A stretch of DNA of 64,000 nt from Humulus lupulus (Eukaryota > Streptophyta > Magnoliopsida > Rosales > Cannabaceae), in NCBI RefSeq assembly GCF_963169125.1, contig NC_084795.1:186656214-186720213 (forward strand), written 5' to 3'. The translations under genes and the position numbers were made by a program. Under the pieces are notes generated by a model that saw nothing but the letters and a program-made list of their open reading frames with translations, had not been told where the DNA came from and did not search any database. Of this stretch, positions 24,530 through 35,481 are shown in pieces. How positions within the stretch are numbered: the stretch's first letter is position 1; every line of letters starts with the position of its first letter.

Positions 24530-26400
24530 GACAAGTGTTCGACCGCTACTATACTCAACATGTCGGCGTCTTTGGTGCTTGCTAGTTTGACTAAGGCATC
24601 AGGGTTGGAGTTCTGGTCGCGAGGTACTTGCTATAAAGTATACTTTTCAAACTGTGCTAGCAAGTATTTTTACTTGTTTAGATGCACGACCATATTAAAA
24701 CCCCTGGCCTAATATTCTCCAATGATTTGATTTACAACTAGCTGAGAGTCGTTGTATATCTCTAGTGATTTTATGTTCACATATTTGGCTAGCCTCAAAC
24801 CTGCGAGCAACACTTCGTATTCGGCTTCATTGTTGGAGGCATTAAAGTTAAATCTTATTGCGTATTGAAATAAATTCCCTTCGGGGGTAATTAGAATCAA
24901 TTCTACCCCAGAGTTATGCTCATTTGATGATTTGTCCACGAACAGTCTCCAAGTGGGGGCTTTGTTCTGGGCTTCAGGCTCTATAGTCGATTCGCTGGTC
25001 GGGAGTCCAGTAAATTCAACTACAAAGTTCGCTAAGGCTTGTCCCTTTATGGCTGCTCGTGGTGCATAAAAATTTTCGAAGTTCCCTAGCTCACTGCCCA
25101 TTTTAATAGTCGACCAGCAACTTCTGGTTTTTGCAAGACTTGCCGTAATGGCTGGTCGGTAAAAACTACTATGGGGTGAGCTTGAAAGTAGGGTAACATT
25201 TTTCTTGATGCCAGTATCAAGTAGTAAGTCAATTTCTCTATAGCCAGATAGCGTAACTCTTCTCCCACTAGCCTTTTACTTATATAGTATACTGCCTTTT
25301 GAATGTTGTCTTCTTCCTTGATTAAAATAGTGTTGGCAGCGTACTCTGCTATTTCTAGATAGATGTACAAAGTTTCTCCTTCAAACCGGCTTGAATAGAA
25401 TGGGCGATCGCGACATATGGTCCTTGAGTGCCTGAAAAGCCTGCACGCACTCTTCTGTCCATTCGAACTTTTTGTCTGCTCTGAGTAGATTATAAAATGG
25501 GACGCATTTGTCCCTATACTTGGATATAAATCTACTCAGAGCCACAATTCTTCCTGTTAGGCATTGTACATCTTTAATTTTGGCTGGTGACTGCATCTCG
25601 ATCAGTGCTAGAATTTTTTTGGGATTGGCCTCGATTCCTCTCGAGTTTACTATGAATCCCAAAAAATTTCTTGATCTGATCCTAAAAGAACAGTTAAGGG
25701 GGTTAAGCTTCATCTGAAATTTATTCAAGATGTTGAAGCATTCTTGTAAGTCCTTAACATGATCACCTACTTTTCTCGACTTGAACAACATGCCATCAAC
25801 GTAAACCTCCATGTTATTTCTGATCTGATCTTTGAACATGTTGTTTACTAGTCGTTGGTGAGTGGCACCACCGTTATTCAAACCAAAGGGCATTACTTTG
25901 TAACAGTAAAGCCATGTGTTTATTCAAAAGCTGGTATGTTCCTCATCAGGTGGATGCATACTAATTTGATTATAGCCAGAGTATGCATCCATGAATGATA
26001 AGATTTCATGCCCTGAAGTAGCATTGACCTGTTGGTTGATCCTTGGAAGTGGGAAATAATCTTTCGCGCAGGCTTTATTGAGGTCTGTGAAATCCATGCA
26101 AATCCTCCGTTTATAATTCAGTTTAGGAAATGATACGGGATTAGAGACCCAAGATTGATAAAATGATACCATGATGAATTCATTTTCCTTTAGCTTCTCG
26201 ACTTATTCTTTTAAGGCTTTGGATCGATCTTTGTCGAGCAGCCTTCTTTTTTGTTGGACTGGTGGGTGGTTCTTATCTATGTTCAGGACATGGCTAATGA
26301 CTGCTGGGTCAATTTCCACCATGTCTTTATGAGATTAGACAAAGACCTGCTAGTTCTTCTTCAGAAACTCCACCAGATTTTATTTGATTGTTGCCTCTAA
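24530..26400 (-). pseudogene. reverse transcriptase-RNase H of element A, inactive
   Basis: RT palm and fingers run from about 26400 (MDFTDLNKAC, MDAYSGYNQISMHPP) through a catalytic box at 25803-25792 that reads YVDG instead of YVDD, losing a metal-binding aspartate. The connection domain (25370-25086, TDQPLRQVLQKPE) and RNase H (25101-24540) follow; the latter reads VDKSSNE where B has TDGSSNE, and YNDSQLV where B has FSDSQLV. Four frame breaks or stops interrupt it. In the family this enzyme copies element RNA into DNA in the cytoplasmic particle. This copy cannot be active. Confidence 0.88.
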
Positions 26401-27182
26401 GTTTTTACCAATTTTCACAACTCAGGTCAGATCTTTTTCTTCTAGCTGGATTTCCTCGAGATCCTCCATGGGTCCAATACCTTTCTTAAAATCCCCAAAG
26501 CGAGGATCCAATTCTCTATCCTCACTTTGGGCAACACCCTATTTGGTGACTTTTTCACCTAATTGGGCATGTGATTCATTTACCACTAGCAACCTCTTTT
26601 TTGCTCCGCTCCCCGATCCGCAGCATTTTGCTTTTCTGATCGAGGAGTTATAACATTCTCCTGCTTCTCATTGGTTTCCCAACACGCACCCAACTCCTAC
26701 ATCTGTTGGAAACTTCATGGCCAGATGCCACATTGAAGTTACTGCTTGTAGATCTACCAGGATGGGTCTTCCAATCACGACATTATATGCTGATGGACAA
26801 TCAACTAATATAAAGGTAGTAAGTAATATCCTATTCGACGGTAGGTATGGTTGATAGTTTAGGGCAGGTGGCTGTCCTCAAGCCAACTGAATGGCCGCCT
26901 CTAAAGCTGTTGTTGCGTCTCTTTGTTCAGTCCTCAACGTTTTCGATCAATCTCCATCTGTTGCATTACTATCGTTTTAGCCACGTTCTCTTGGTTACAA
27001 TTTAGGGTAGCTAACTTGTCTTGCAACACTCCCAAGGTTGTTCGCAAGGTTCTAACGTCCATCTCCTCCTCTTCCCATTCCACATGTGGTTAATCCTCCG
27101 CTACGCCTGGTGGAGGAGATGGATTTGGTACATTCTCCAAGGTCTGTCCAAGTTGACCCGTCCTCCTGGTGTTCTTAGCCAT
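26401..27182 (-). pseudogene. gag N-terminus fused to protease C-terminus, element A
   Basis: gag begins at ATG 27182 (MAKNTRR, like MAKAGKK in B), followed by the acidic and coiled region up to about 26850. The frame then continues as the protease C-terminal part (LVDCPSAYNVVIGRPI at about 26825-26780) and the protease-RT linker. Compared with B, about 2.2 kb is missing: the capsid core, zinc knuckle and protease active site. Several in-frame stops. Confidence 0.75.
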
Positions 27183-27206
27183 TGTTTTCTTGGTATTCTT
27201 GAGTTC

Positions 27207-27229
27207 GACTCTCAATGAAAGCACTAAAA
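27207..27229 (-). promoter_or_regulatory. primer-binding-site region, element A
   Basis: Next to the 5' LTR, the minus strand reads TTTTAGTGCTTTCATTGAGAG, the block also found after the 5' LTRs of B, C and D (there with TGGTGC). The position fits a primer-binding site; I could not name the tRNA. Confidence 0.6.
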
Positions 27230-27757
27230 TGTTGATCTTCGATTTGGTCAATAGGAATTAAAGAATTGAATTCAAGAATGTAAACTACACCAGAATTTTA
27301 TAGTGGTTAGGCCCCAAGGATTGGTAATGACCTACGTCCACTTAGTGTTTTATTGATATAAAAGAATTCCAAAACCTGCGATCAACGAATAAGGGTTCAC
27401 CGAGTTTCACAAGCCCTAAAAATAGATACAAGTACTGTCTATAGAATCACTATTTCTCCCTGAATATAAATTATTGCATGTATAATAATATTTACATATA
27501 AATTAGTAAATATCTCTGGAATATCTAACTTATAACCGTTTTTTAGTGTTGGTCTCGGTCCCTCGAGCAAATCTGGTCGCATGCCTTTGCACCCCTTCTT
27601 TTCCCATTGCTCAGCATATTCCTTGTGCCTATTGAGAAGCTTAATTTCCTCTTGACACTCTTGTCGTCGGTCGACCAGGCCTTCATTAATAATAACCACA
27701 TGCCGCCCATGTGCCTCTTTAACATGCCACTTCATCATGCAAATATTTTGGGAAACA
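27230..27757 (-). repeat. element A LTR (5' side), 528 bp
   Basis: The plus strand starts TGTTGATCTTCGATTTGG and ends TTTTGGGAAACA. It pairs with 17418-18060 and is followed by the AGCTA copy of the target duplication. Confidence 0.88.
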
Positions 27758-28140
27758 AGCTATGAGCTCAATGTGATTGAATAGGTTGATGAGCAATGAG
27801 CTCAAAGTAGATGGACTGCGCGAAGAGCCTAAGGTCGAAGCTGAGCGAAAGGAATAATGGGCATCTGAGCTCATAATGGGAAGAAAAGAAAAGAGCGGGC
27901 AGAAAGTTAGTGAAGTCGGACACGTGGCCCAATTACGATAAGCTTCTCTAACCTCATTCTTTGTCATTTCTCTATAAACAGTAGAAGAGGGATCAAATTT
28001 TGGACCCGGGAATTAATTTTAATTAAAGTTTGAATAGACTGATGGTTGAGGGAGACAGCATTGTGCTAACTTAAGCATCGGAGTGTCTTTTGCAGGTACA
28101 CTCCTTTTGTTCTCTCCACTCATTCAAACGAAGAATACAT
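27758..28140 (+). repeat. end of 35-bp array and LTR-like remnant
   Basis: The last 35-bp units run to about 27830. Then comes a segment with ctctataaaca (27971), GGACCCGGGAATTAATTTTAA and catcggagtgtcttttgcag (28077-28096), which resembles the R/U5 part of plant LTRs. The array may therefore have lain inside an old LTR. The limits are not determined. Confidence 0.4.
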
Positions 28141-30689
28141 TTATGTCGTTGGCCATGACAATGCAATGTGTATGATTCAAGCGATCTTCATCAACAAAGT
28201 AAAATGCATTGACTTTAATTATAATCAAACGAAATCAGAGAAAAGATTTGGGGGGAGGATTTTGACCCAAACAGTTATCGTGGCTTGTCTATTCTCATCA
28301 ATCATTTTGTTAACATCTTTGTTGAACTTTCCACGTCTTGTGGGCTGCCAAGGCACTTATGTTCTGTATCATAGAGAATGAAATGTGACCTTTTGTACAA
28401 CATCTCTGAGTTGTGTCTATATAATTTGAGAAAATATTAAACTATATTTTATAAAAAAAATTCAACAATTTTCTCAATAAATATGACTATCCAAATATGT
28501 AAATAGCTTATATATTGAACAATTCGTAGAGCAGAAGTTCAAAATCATTTTTCAATCGCATTAAGTTCCAAAAAGATACTAGTTAGAGTTAAAGCGATAG
28601 CTTAATTGAAAAATCATAGTTGAAGCACCAATCATATCCGAACTCGCTTCTTGTTGTAACATCTTCAGAAGTGAGGAATATTTTTGAGAGACTATATATA
28701 AATTTTGCTTGCACGGGAATTTGAACTACATCTTGTTCTTCTATAACTCTTATAAATTCCCTAACATTGAATCGTAGGCTATTGTGTGCATGTGAATCAA
28801 GGTATCATCATCTCTAAATGTTTAAGTTGGAGCTTCTAATTAAGATACTTCGACAACAAAGTGAGATCCAGTTGATGATACGTGTGGGCTCGATGCCAAC
28901 TTACTTTTCCCTTCATCACAGTTTTTCTTTTTCAAATAGAAAACAATTAGTCAGACTTATCAGATTTAACTATTTAGGTCATGATATATAAGAGAGATAC
29001 ACAAAGGTTTTCTCATTGCTTCGAGTAGCGGCATGACATTTTCTAAAATGTAAAAAAAAGAAATCCTATACTGAATTCAATTCTCGATTTCTATTATTAG
29101 ACTTCATATATCATTTTCGGTGGTTTCAATTGTAATTACAATTCAATCTCTCATTACTTAGGAAAGAGGCTTGCAAGACCTATCTTTATTGTGAGTTCCT
29201 TAAGTGAAGCGATCAGAAAGGAGCCTTAGGAGTCTGTCTCGTTGCTTATGAGAGAGGCTTGTGACTTGTCTACCTCTCACTCCCACTCTCCACCTAGGCC
29301 CCGATCTCCTAATTAAGGGACGAGAGATCAGGATCTCTTTCGTCGTTTCCAAAATAGTAATGTGACATGAAAGTTGTGTATTTTACTATATTATTTTTAT
29401 ATTAAAAAAATGTCATGTAAAACCTCCATCTAAAATTTAAATTTAAATATACACAATTTAGAAAATAATAAGAAAGTCTAATTTTACAGTAGTGATATGA
29501 AATATTATGTGAATAGTACCTGTGAACTAATATGAATATTTTTTTTTATTTTGGTAGTTTATAAATTTGCAATTGTTTTGTACGGAACAAAAATACCACA
29601 AGTATTTTGGGGTGGATAAAACAGCAAAATCAACGTAAATAGTGGACAATGAATTTGAGGGAGTTTATGTAGATAGATACATGTAATTGTACATAGTCAA
29701 AGCTAATTAATCATAGGAAACTTGGACAAAATATTGGCAGAACAGTAAAGACCATAATTTAATGACGAAAAACGCAAGGAATCAAACATATATTATTATT
29801 ATTATTATTATATACTGGTGGCTTTTTTTACGTAATAATAATTGGATGCGTTGCAGATTAATTACGTTAGACAAAGAAAGAGGGAAATGTTAATTAATTC
29901 CGTGACCCCGCCCCTGGACATGCTACGTTTAATTTAGCCCTTTTCTATTGTTGTCAGCATTATACAACTAAAAGACAAAAAGTCAAAAGAATAAAAAGTA
30001 TGGTATTATTAATAATAATATTTATCCACTTGCTCACATACTCGGATAACCACGGAATTTACTCTTAAATATTTATGATTAAACCCACTAATGACTAATC
30101 CACTCATCTTAGCCATAAGATATATTTTTTTCTTTTCGCTTGGAAAGAGGAGACAGAGTATTTAATTGTAACCACTGCTTTTCTTGCCTTTCTTGCTTTT
30201 ATTTTTCACACTTTTTTTTTTGGGCCTTATTGAAAGTACTTGTGTGAAAGTGGGGAGTATAATAATGGCTATAAGGACTAGGTTAAGATAATCAAGAATT
30301 ATTGTGAAGGGACCGAGCACGACATACGGGCACGTAATTTTTTTTGTTGATTAATTTGTCACGAAAGTAATCAAGTTTTTCATTTTATTTTACTTTACTA
30401 TAAATAAATATGAGTTAACTTAAAATTAATTTTATTTTAAAATATCAATTTTAAATAAATAAATATCTTATCATAAATATAAATTATTAATCTTTCTATA
30501 TTAATCAAAACATGAATTTATTTTAATATATAATTTTTCAAAATAGAAATTAAATAGTTAAATAATTAATTAATTTATAAGTAATCAAGTGCTCATAACT
30601 ATTACATAATTATTTTCTTGTACTCATAAATTAGTTTATTCCTTTGCAATTTAGCAATTCTCTTTCCAAATCTTTCTTTTTGACATTCT
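28141..30689. other. AT-rich stretch without recognised genes
   Basis: The open frame at 28166-28381 has no recognised motif. A TTA microsatellite lies at about 29790-29812, and a somewhat GC-richer patch at 29160-29340 has repeated gagaggcttg phrases. Otherwise long A/T-rich DNA. Confidence 0.55.
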
Positions 30690-31701
30690 TATCCTTGACA
30701 GTGTAGGACAGTGGTGATATTGGGACCATAGACCTATAATACAAAGATCTAATAAACCAAATTTATAATTAAACTCTTTAATATAATAATCTTATTTATT
30801 AATTTCATGGTTACTCCACTATAAATATGAAATTACATTTTAAGTATTTATAGAATTATATTTATTGAGTTTCCGCTTGTAGTTCACTGATATAATCAAT
30901 AAATGTAGTTTTGTCCTCCATTTATTAGTTCGTTAATTAGAGTTGGTCAAGATTATTGTTTTACCTTTCTAATTACTTCTTGAACCTTAAGTACCATTAA
31001 TTCACTATAAAATAATTAATATGTAATCAAATTATAGATATGAGTTCAATAACTATTTAGTTCCATAATTAATTCTTAAGATAACCAATATTCGATCCGT
31101 TAGGAAAATATGAATTCTATTATTGTAAATCATTCTCCGAGCCATTCATGATATTGAATCTCCAAAAGAAAAGTCATTAGCCTCATTATACTAAGAAACA
31201 TTAACGAGTGAATCAAAAAATCCAATAAACATAAATAGCAGTTCTTGAAAACTCATGATTTAGACTGATCTACAAATGATTATCTATTACGATAAGAATT
31301 AAATCTTTATGTCAAACAGTAAGTTTATCAAGATAATTGATTCTCATCGGTCTTGTCATATATAATCTCTATTATATACAACACATTTATTAAGATATCT
31401 ATGCACATCAGCAATTTGAATTTAGATCACTTACATCTCGTAAGCTTAGTAAACTGTGCTGGTAACCATTAATTAAAGATTTCTTACTTTAATATATTAC
31501 TGACAATTTTATTCATTATATATGATCTTAATTCTCTCGTACTAATACAAGATCATATTCTCATAAATGAATAAGAAGTTTTCTTGATCTTATTATATAA
31601 TTAATTTAAACAATAATTATAACATTCAAATCCATGAAAATTGTACTTTTATTCAAATCAATAAAATGTCTTTACATGCTTTTAGGGAATTAATCCTAAC
31701 A
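30690..31701 (-). repeat. Ty1-copia LTR (3' side), approximate end
   Basis: On the minus strand the sequence after the purine-rich AAGTGGAAGAT starts TGTTAGGATTAATTCCC at 31701, directly downstream of the copia RNase H stop, as a 3' LTR should. It continues as AT-rich DNA with a ctataaatac box near 30850. The far end (near 30690) is a guess; the 5' LTR is missing, so it cannot be checked here. Confidence 0.6.
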
Positions 31702-31716
31702 ATCTTCCACTTGTCC

Positions 31717-34440
31717 TCAAAGCAAGTGATTCATCTCCCTTAATCCCATGTTGCATATATGACCCATAAACGCCTTTGTAGGAAGCGTTTTGGTAAACAG
31801 GTCCGCTAGGTTTTGTTCCAACGCTATCTTCATAATAGTCACCTCACCTCGGTGCACAATCTCTCTAACCATATGGCATTTCATTTCTGTATGCTTTCCT
31901 CTCTTGTGGCTTCTAGGTTCCTTGAAGTTAGCTACTGCTCCACTATTGTCACAGTACATGATTAGTGGCTTATCCATATTTAGAATTACTTCCAGATCAG
32001 TGTAGAACTTCCTCGATCAAATTGCCTTCTTAGATGCTTCACAAGTCACTATATACTCATCTTCCATGGTTGAATTTACAATACTGGATTGTTTAATACT
32101 TATCCAGACTACACCTTCTCCACCAAGAGTGAACACTGACCCAAGCAACAACTTACAACTATCGTTGTTTGATTGGAAATTAGAATCATTGTATCCAGTA
32201 GGGTTTAACTCACCCCTTGAATATACAAGCATATAATCTCTCATTCCCTTAAGAAACTTGAAAATGTGCTTTACTGCAATCCAGTGTTCCAAGCCAGAAT
32301 TTGATTGAGAATCCCTACTGCATAGCTTATGTCGGGCCTAGTACACAATATATCATACATAAGACTCCCAATTGTTGAAGCATAGGGATACTTTCTCATG
32401 TCCTCTTTCTCCTAGGGTGTATTTGGACATTGCTCTTTGGAAAGAGTAGTTCCATGTCTGGTCGGTAAATGACCTTTCTTGGAGTTCTCCATAGAGAACC
32501 TTTCAAGCACCTGATCTCTATAATTAGCTTGAGAAAGTGCCAAGAGTTTGTTCTTCCTATCCATTAGGATTTGGATTCCCACAACATAGCTCGCCTCTCC
32601 CAAAACTTTCCTTTGGAACTTTTCGAGTAACCACTTCTTTACGTTTGACCGTGTCTCTACATCGTTGCCAATGAGGAGAATGTTATCCACGTAAAGAACT
32701 AGGAAAACCACCAATTTTCCTTTAATATATTTATATACACATGCTTCGTCGACATTATGTTCGAAGCCATATGTTTTAATTGTTTTATCATAGGTGATAT
32801 TCCAAGACCTAGATGATTGCTTTAATCCATAAATGGATTTCAGTAATTTAACACCTTTTCATATTCCCCATTCTTGATGAACCCTTACGGTTGTACCATA
32901 TAGTTACTTTCATCCAGATAGCCATTCAAGAAGACTATCTTGACGTCCATCTGCCATATCTCATAATCATACATGACAGATAGGGATAAGAGGTTGCGAA
33001 TGGATTTCAGCATGGCCACAAGAGAAAATGTTTCTTCATAATCAACACCTTCTTTCTGAGGGTAACCTTTGGCTAATAGCCTTGCTTTGAAAGTCTCCAC
33101 TTTTCTATCTATACCTCTTTTCCTCTTGTATATCCATTTGCACCCAATGGGCCTGTCATCTTCAGGTGGGACTACAAGTTTCCAGACAGAATCGGAATAC
33201 ATCGATTCCATTTCTTGGTACATGGCTTCTTGCCATTTCTCATTTTCAAGATCACCCATTGCCTCTTTGAAGGTTAATGGATCATCTTTGTTTGTATCAG
33301 AAACAAGGACATATGCCTCATGTTCGTAGCAAATAGGTTGTCTCATAACCCTCCTACTACGATGTTGCACTGGGGTTTTCGTTTTAGGAATAGTAGTTTC
33401 ATCCGTTTGTCGTTTATCATTTAATGATGATGATGATGAAGGTGATAGAATCTTATCAGCTGCGAGTTCCTCCAAAATTACTTTACTTCGAGGTTTATAG
33501 TTATTCATATAGTCGTGTTCAAGGAATGTCGCATTTGTTGAAACAAATACCTTTTGGTATTTGGGACTATAAGTAACCGTCTCTTGTTTCTGGAGCCTAG
33601 CCCACGAAAATGCATACTCAGACCTTGAATAAGGTTTCCTTGATTTTGGTCTAAGAACATGAGCATGACAGCCCCAAATGCTGAAATGGTGCAAACTAGG
33701 TTTGTTTCCATTCCAAAGTTCAAATGGTGCTTTGCTTATGGACTTAGATTGGACCACATTCAAAATGTAAGTCTCCGTTTTAAGTGCATACCCCTATAAT
33801 GAGAGAGGAAGTGAAGAGTAGCTTAACATCAACCTGACCATGTCCAACAAGGTCCTATTTCTTCTTTCTGAGACACCATTTTGTTGTGGCGTTCCAGATG
33901 TTGTGTGTTGGAATAGAATACCATGCTTCAGCATGAAATCTTTGAATTCCAAATTCAAATATTCACCACATCGTTCTAATCGAAGTGTTTTAAGAGTCTT
34001 ACCTAATTGCTTCTCAGCCTCAGCTTTGAACTCTTGAAACTTACCAAAGGTTTCAAATTTCCTAAGCATTAAGTAAGTATGACTATATCTAGAGTAATCG
34101 TCAATAAAGGTGATGAAGTACTCATACCCACCTCTTTCTTGTACATTTATTAGACCACAGACATCGCTGTGTAAAAGCTCCAAAGGTGTTTTTAGCTCAA
34201 TTGCCTTTTGCTGAGAAATGGTGTTTGGTCATTTTACCTTACAGACAAAATTCACAAATTGGAAGAGTTCTAACTCTTATTTCTCTCAAAGGTCCATTTT
34301 TTGTTAACCAGTTTATTATGTCTAGTCCTATATGACCAAGTCTAAGATGCCAAAGATATGTGTCATCCTCATTTAAATATTTTTGTCTAAGTTATTTAGC
34401 GTTCGTTCATTAGGCTTGAACATATACAGTTGGTTTGTAT
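31717..34440 (-). pseudogene. Ty1-copia polyprotein relic (integrase-RT-RNase H)
   Basis: Minus strand, in copia order. GAG-pre-integrase zinc region (YLWHLRLGH, then CEFC, about 34370-34260); integrase core (HSDVCGLINV, FIDDYSRY, HTTSGTPQQNGVSERRNRT, 34183-33794); RT (CKWIYKRKRG, KARLLAKGY, 33763-32885) with the catalytic box at 32693-32682 reading YVDN instead of YVDD; then RNase H (YCDNSGAV, 31977-31717). At least five frame breaks or stops, and gag and the 5' LTR are missing. It resembles Tnt1/Tork-type elements, but the lineage is uncertain. Inactive. Confidence 0.88.
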
Positions 34441-34589
34441 GTTTTGCTTGACAAATTTTGAAACCATTCTTCGAAAACAATCACATTATTTTAAAAAAAA
34501 TATATAAAACGATTGTTCAATCATAATAGGCATATAGACATTTGATTTTGTCTCTTATGTTAACTATATCTTAAATTTCTAATTGTAAA
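34441..34589. other. AT-rich junction
   Basis: Short AT-rich piece between the truncated copia relic and an LTR fragment; nothing recognised. Confidence 0.5.
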
Positions 34590-34771
34590 TACATTTTGAA
34601 ACAATATTTGGGATCCCAACATATCACTTTTAGAGCTTTAAGGAATTTCCAAACCTTTTATACTTCTTTATTTTGATTTAATCACACTTTTCGGTCTAAA
34701 ACCTTGATTAACAAGCTAATGGCACATTTTAAAATCACATGGTAACAACTCTAAGGTAGTAGGGCATTACA
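34590..34771 (+). repeat. 3' end fragment of the TGTAAC..GTTACA LTR family
   Basis: It aligns with the last 180-190 bases of the solo LTRs at 20322-22574 and 51084-53529 (TTTGGGATCCCA, then aacaactctaaggtagtag and GGGCATTACA). The 5' part is lost; no target duplication can be checked. Confidence 0.7.
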
Positions 34772-35000
34772 AGGGATATCTCCAGGTGAGGCAACGTCTG
34801 GAGGAGTTCTTTTCACTCAATCTTCCACCAGGTCAATGATTCTCGTCCTCAAACTGGGGATAGCTGCCAGTTGTCAGTCAATGCAATTGTGGGCCAGTAG
34901 ACGATTATCTGAAATTTTTTGGAGAACCTCAATTAGTGGTGCACAGTTAGTACACTCGACAATTAGCATTACTCACAACTCCGCCTGACATGGGCCAACA
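34772..35000. other. unassigned segment before element D LTR
   Basis: GC-moderate DNA with no stop-free frame of note. It may be part of the element D LTR if that LTR starts left of 35001. Confidence 0.4.
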
Positions 35001-35435
35001 TGTGACGCACCCTGACAGTCACAGATATGTACCCCATAAAGTTGGTGCGTGGCTTTCTGCAATGGGCCCCATAGAATCCGCGTGGGGCATAGTCTTTATT
35101 TTAGAATATCCCTTTTTGTATTCACTTAAAATTAATACCCTGATATTAATGAGAGATTATTAACATTAATGACCCCAGCCATTATAAATAGGGCTTGGGT
35201 ATCTCCTTGGAGGGGGTTCGATATTTTAGAGAGAGAAACTTTATACTCAGTGCAATATATACGTTGGATGAGAATCACCGTTGAAGATTGCTACTACAAG
35301 ATTCAAGCTCACTAAATAATAGAGACTCGTGGAATAGGGCACTTTTATAGCTTGAACCACATAAAACATTGTGTTATTTCCTTGTTTGTCCTTTAATCTC
35401 TCAAATTAAGTTGGCAGGGAAAAAGGCAGTCAACA
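35001..35435 (+). repeat. element D 5' LTR (left edge uncertain)
   Basis: It ends GGCAGTCAACA at 35435, immediately before the PBS-like block, as in elements A and B. It contains TATAAATAGG (35183) and a downstream transcript-like leader. TGTGACGC at 35001 is the proposed start, but the partner LTR is missing. Confidence 0.5.
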
Positions 35436-35456
35436 TTTTGGTGCTTTCATTGAGAG
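35436..35456 (+). promoter_or_regulatory. primer-binding-site region, element D
   Basis: TTTTGGTGCTTTCATTGAGAG directly after the LTR end; the same block as in A, B and C. Confidence 0.6.
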
Positions 35457-35481
35457 CTTGAAGGAAGCTTGGAAAATAGTC

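Larger units (their letters stand above)
17418..27757 (-). mobile_element. Tat-like Ty3-gypsy element A, internally deleted, with nested solo LTR
   Basis: A TG..CA bounded element on the minus strand. The LTRs are 17418-18060 and 27230-27757. Flanks AGCTC (17413-17417) and AGCTA (27758-27762) are a 5-bp target duplication with one mismatch, inside a 35-bp tandem repeat. gag-pol runs leftward from 27182; the antisense gene runs rightward (18897-23646). Two large internal deletions remove the gag core plus protease site and the integrase core. A 2253-bp solo LTR sits in the antisense gene. The LTRs differ at many positions and by a 115-bp length change, so this insertion is older than element B. 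Confidence 0.88.

Noticed and set aside
28166..28381. candidate small protein gene
   Set aside because: A single short frame in an AT-rich area with no recognisable motif or splice context.
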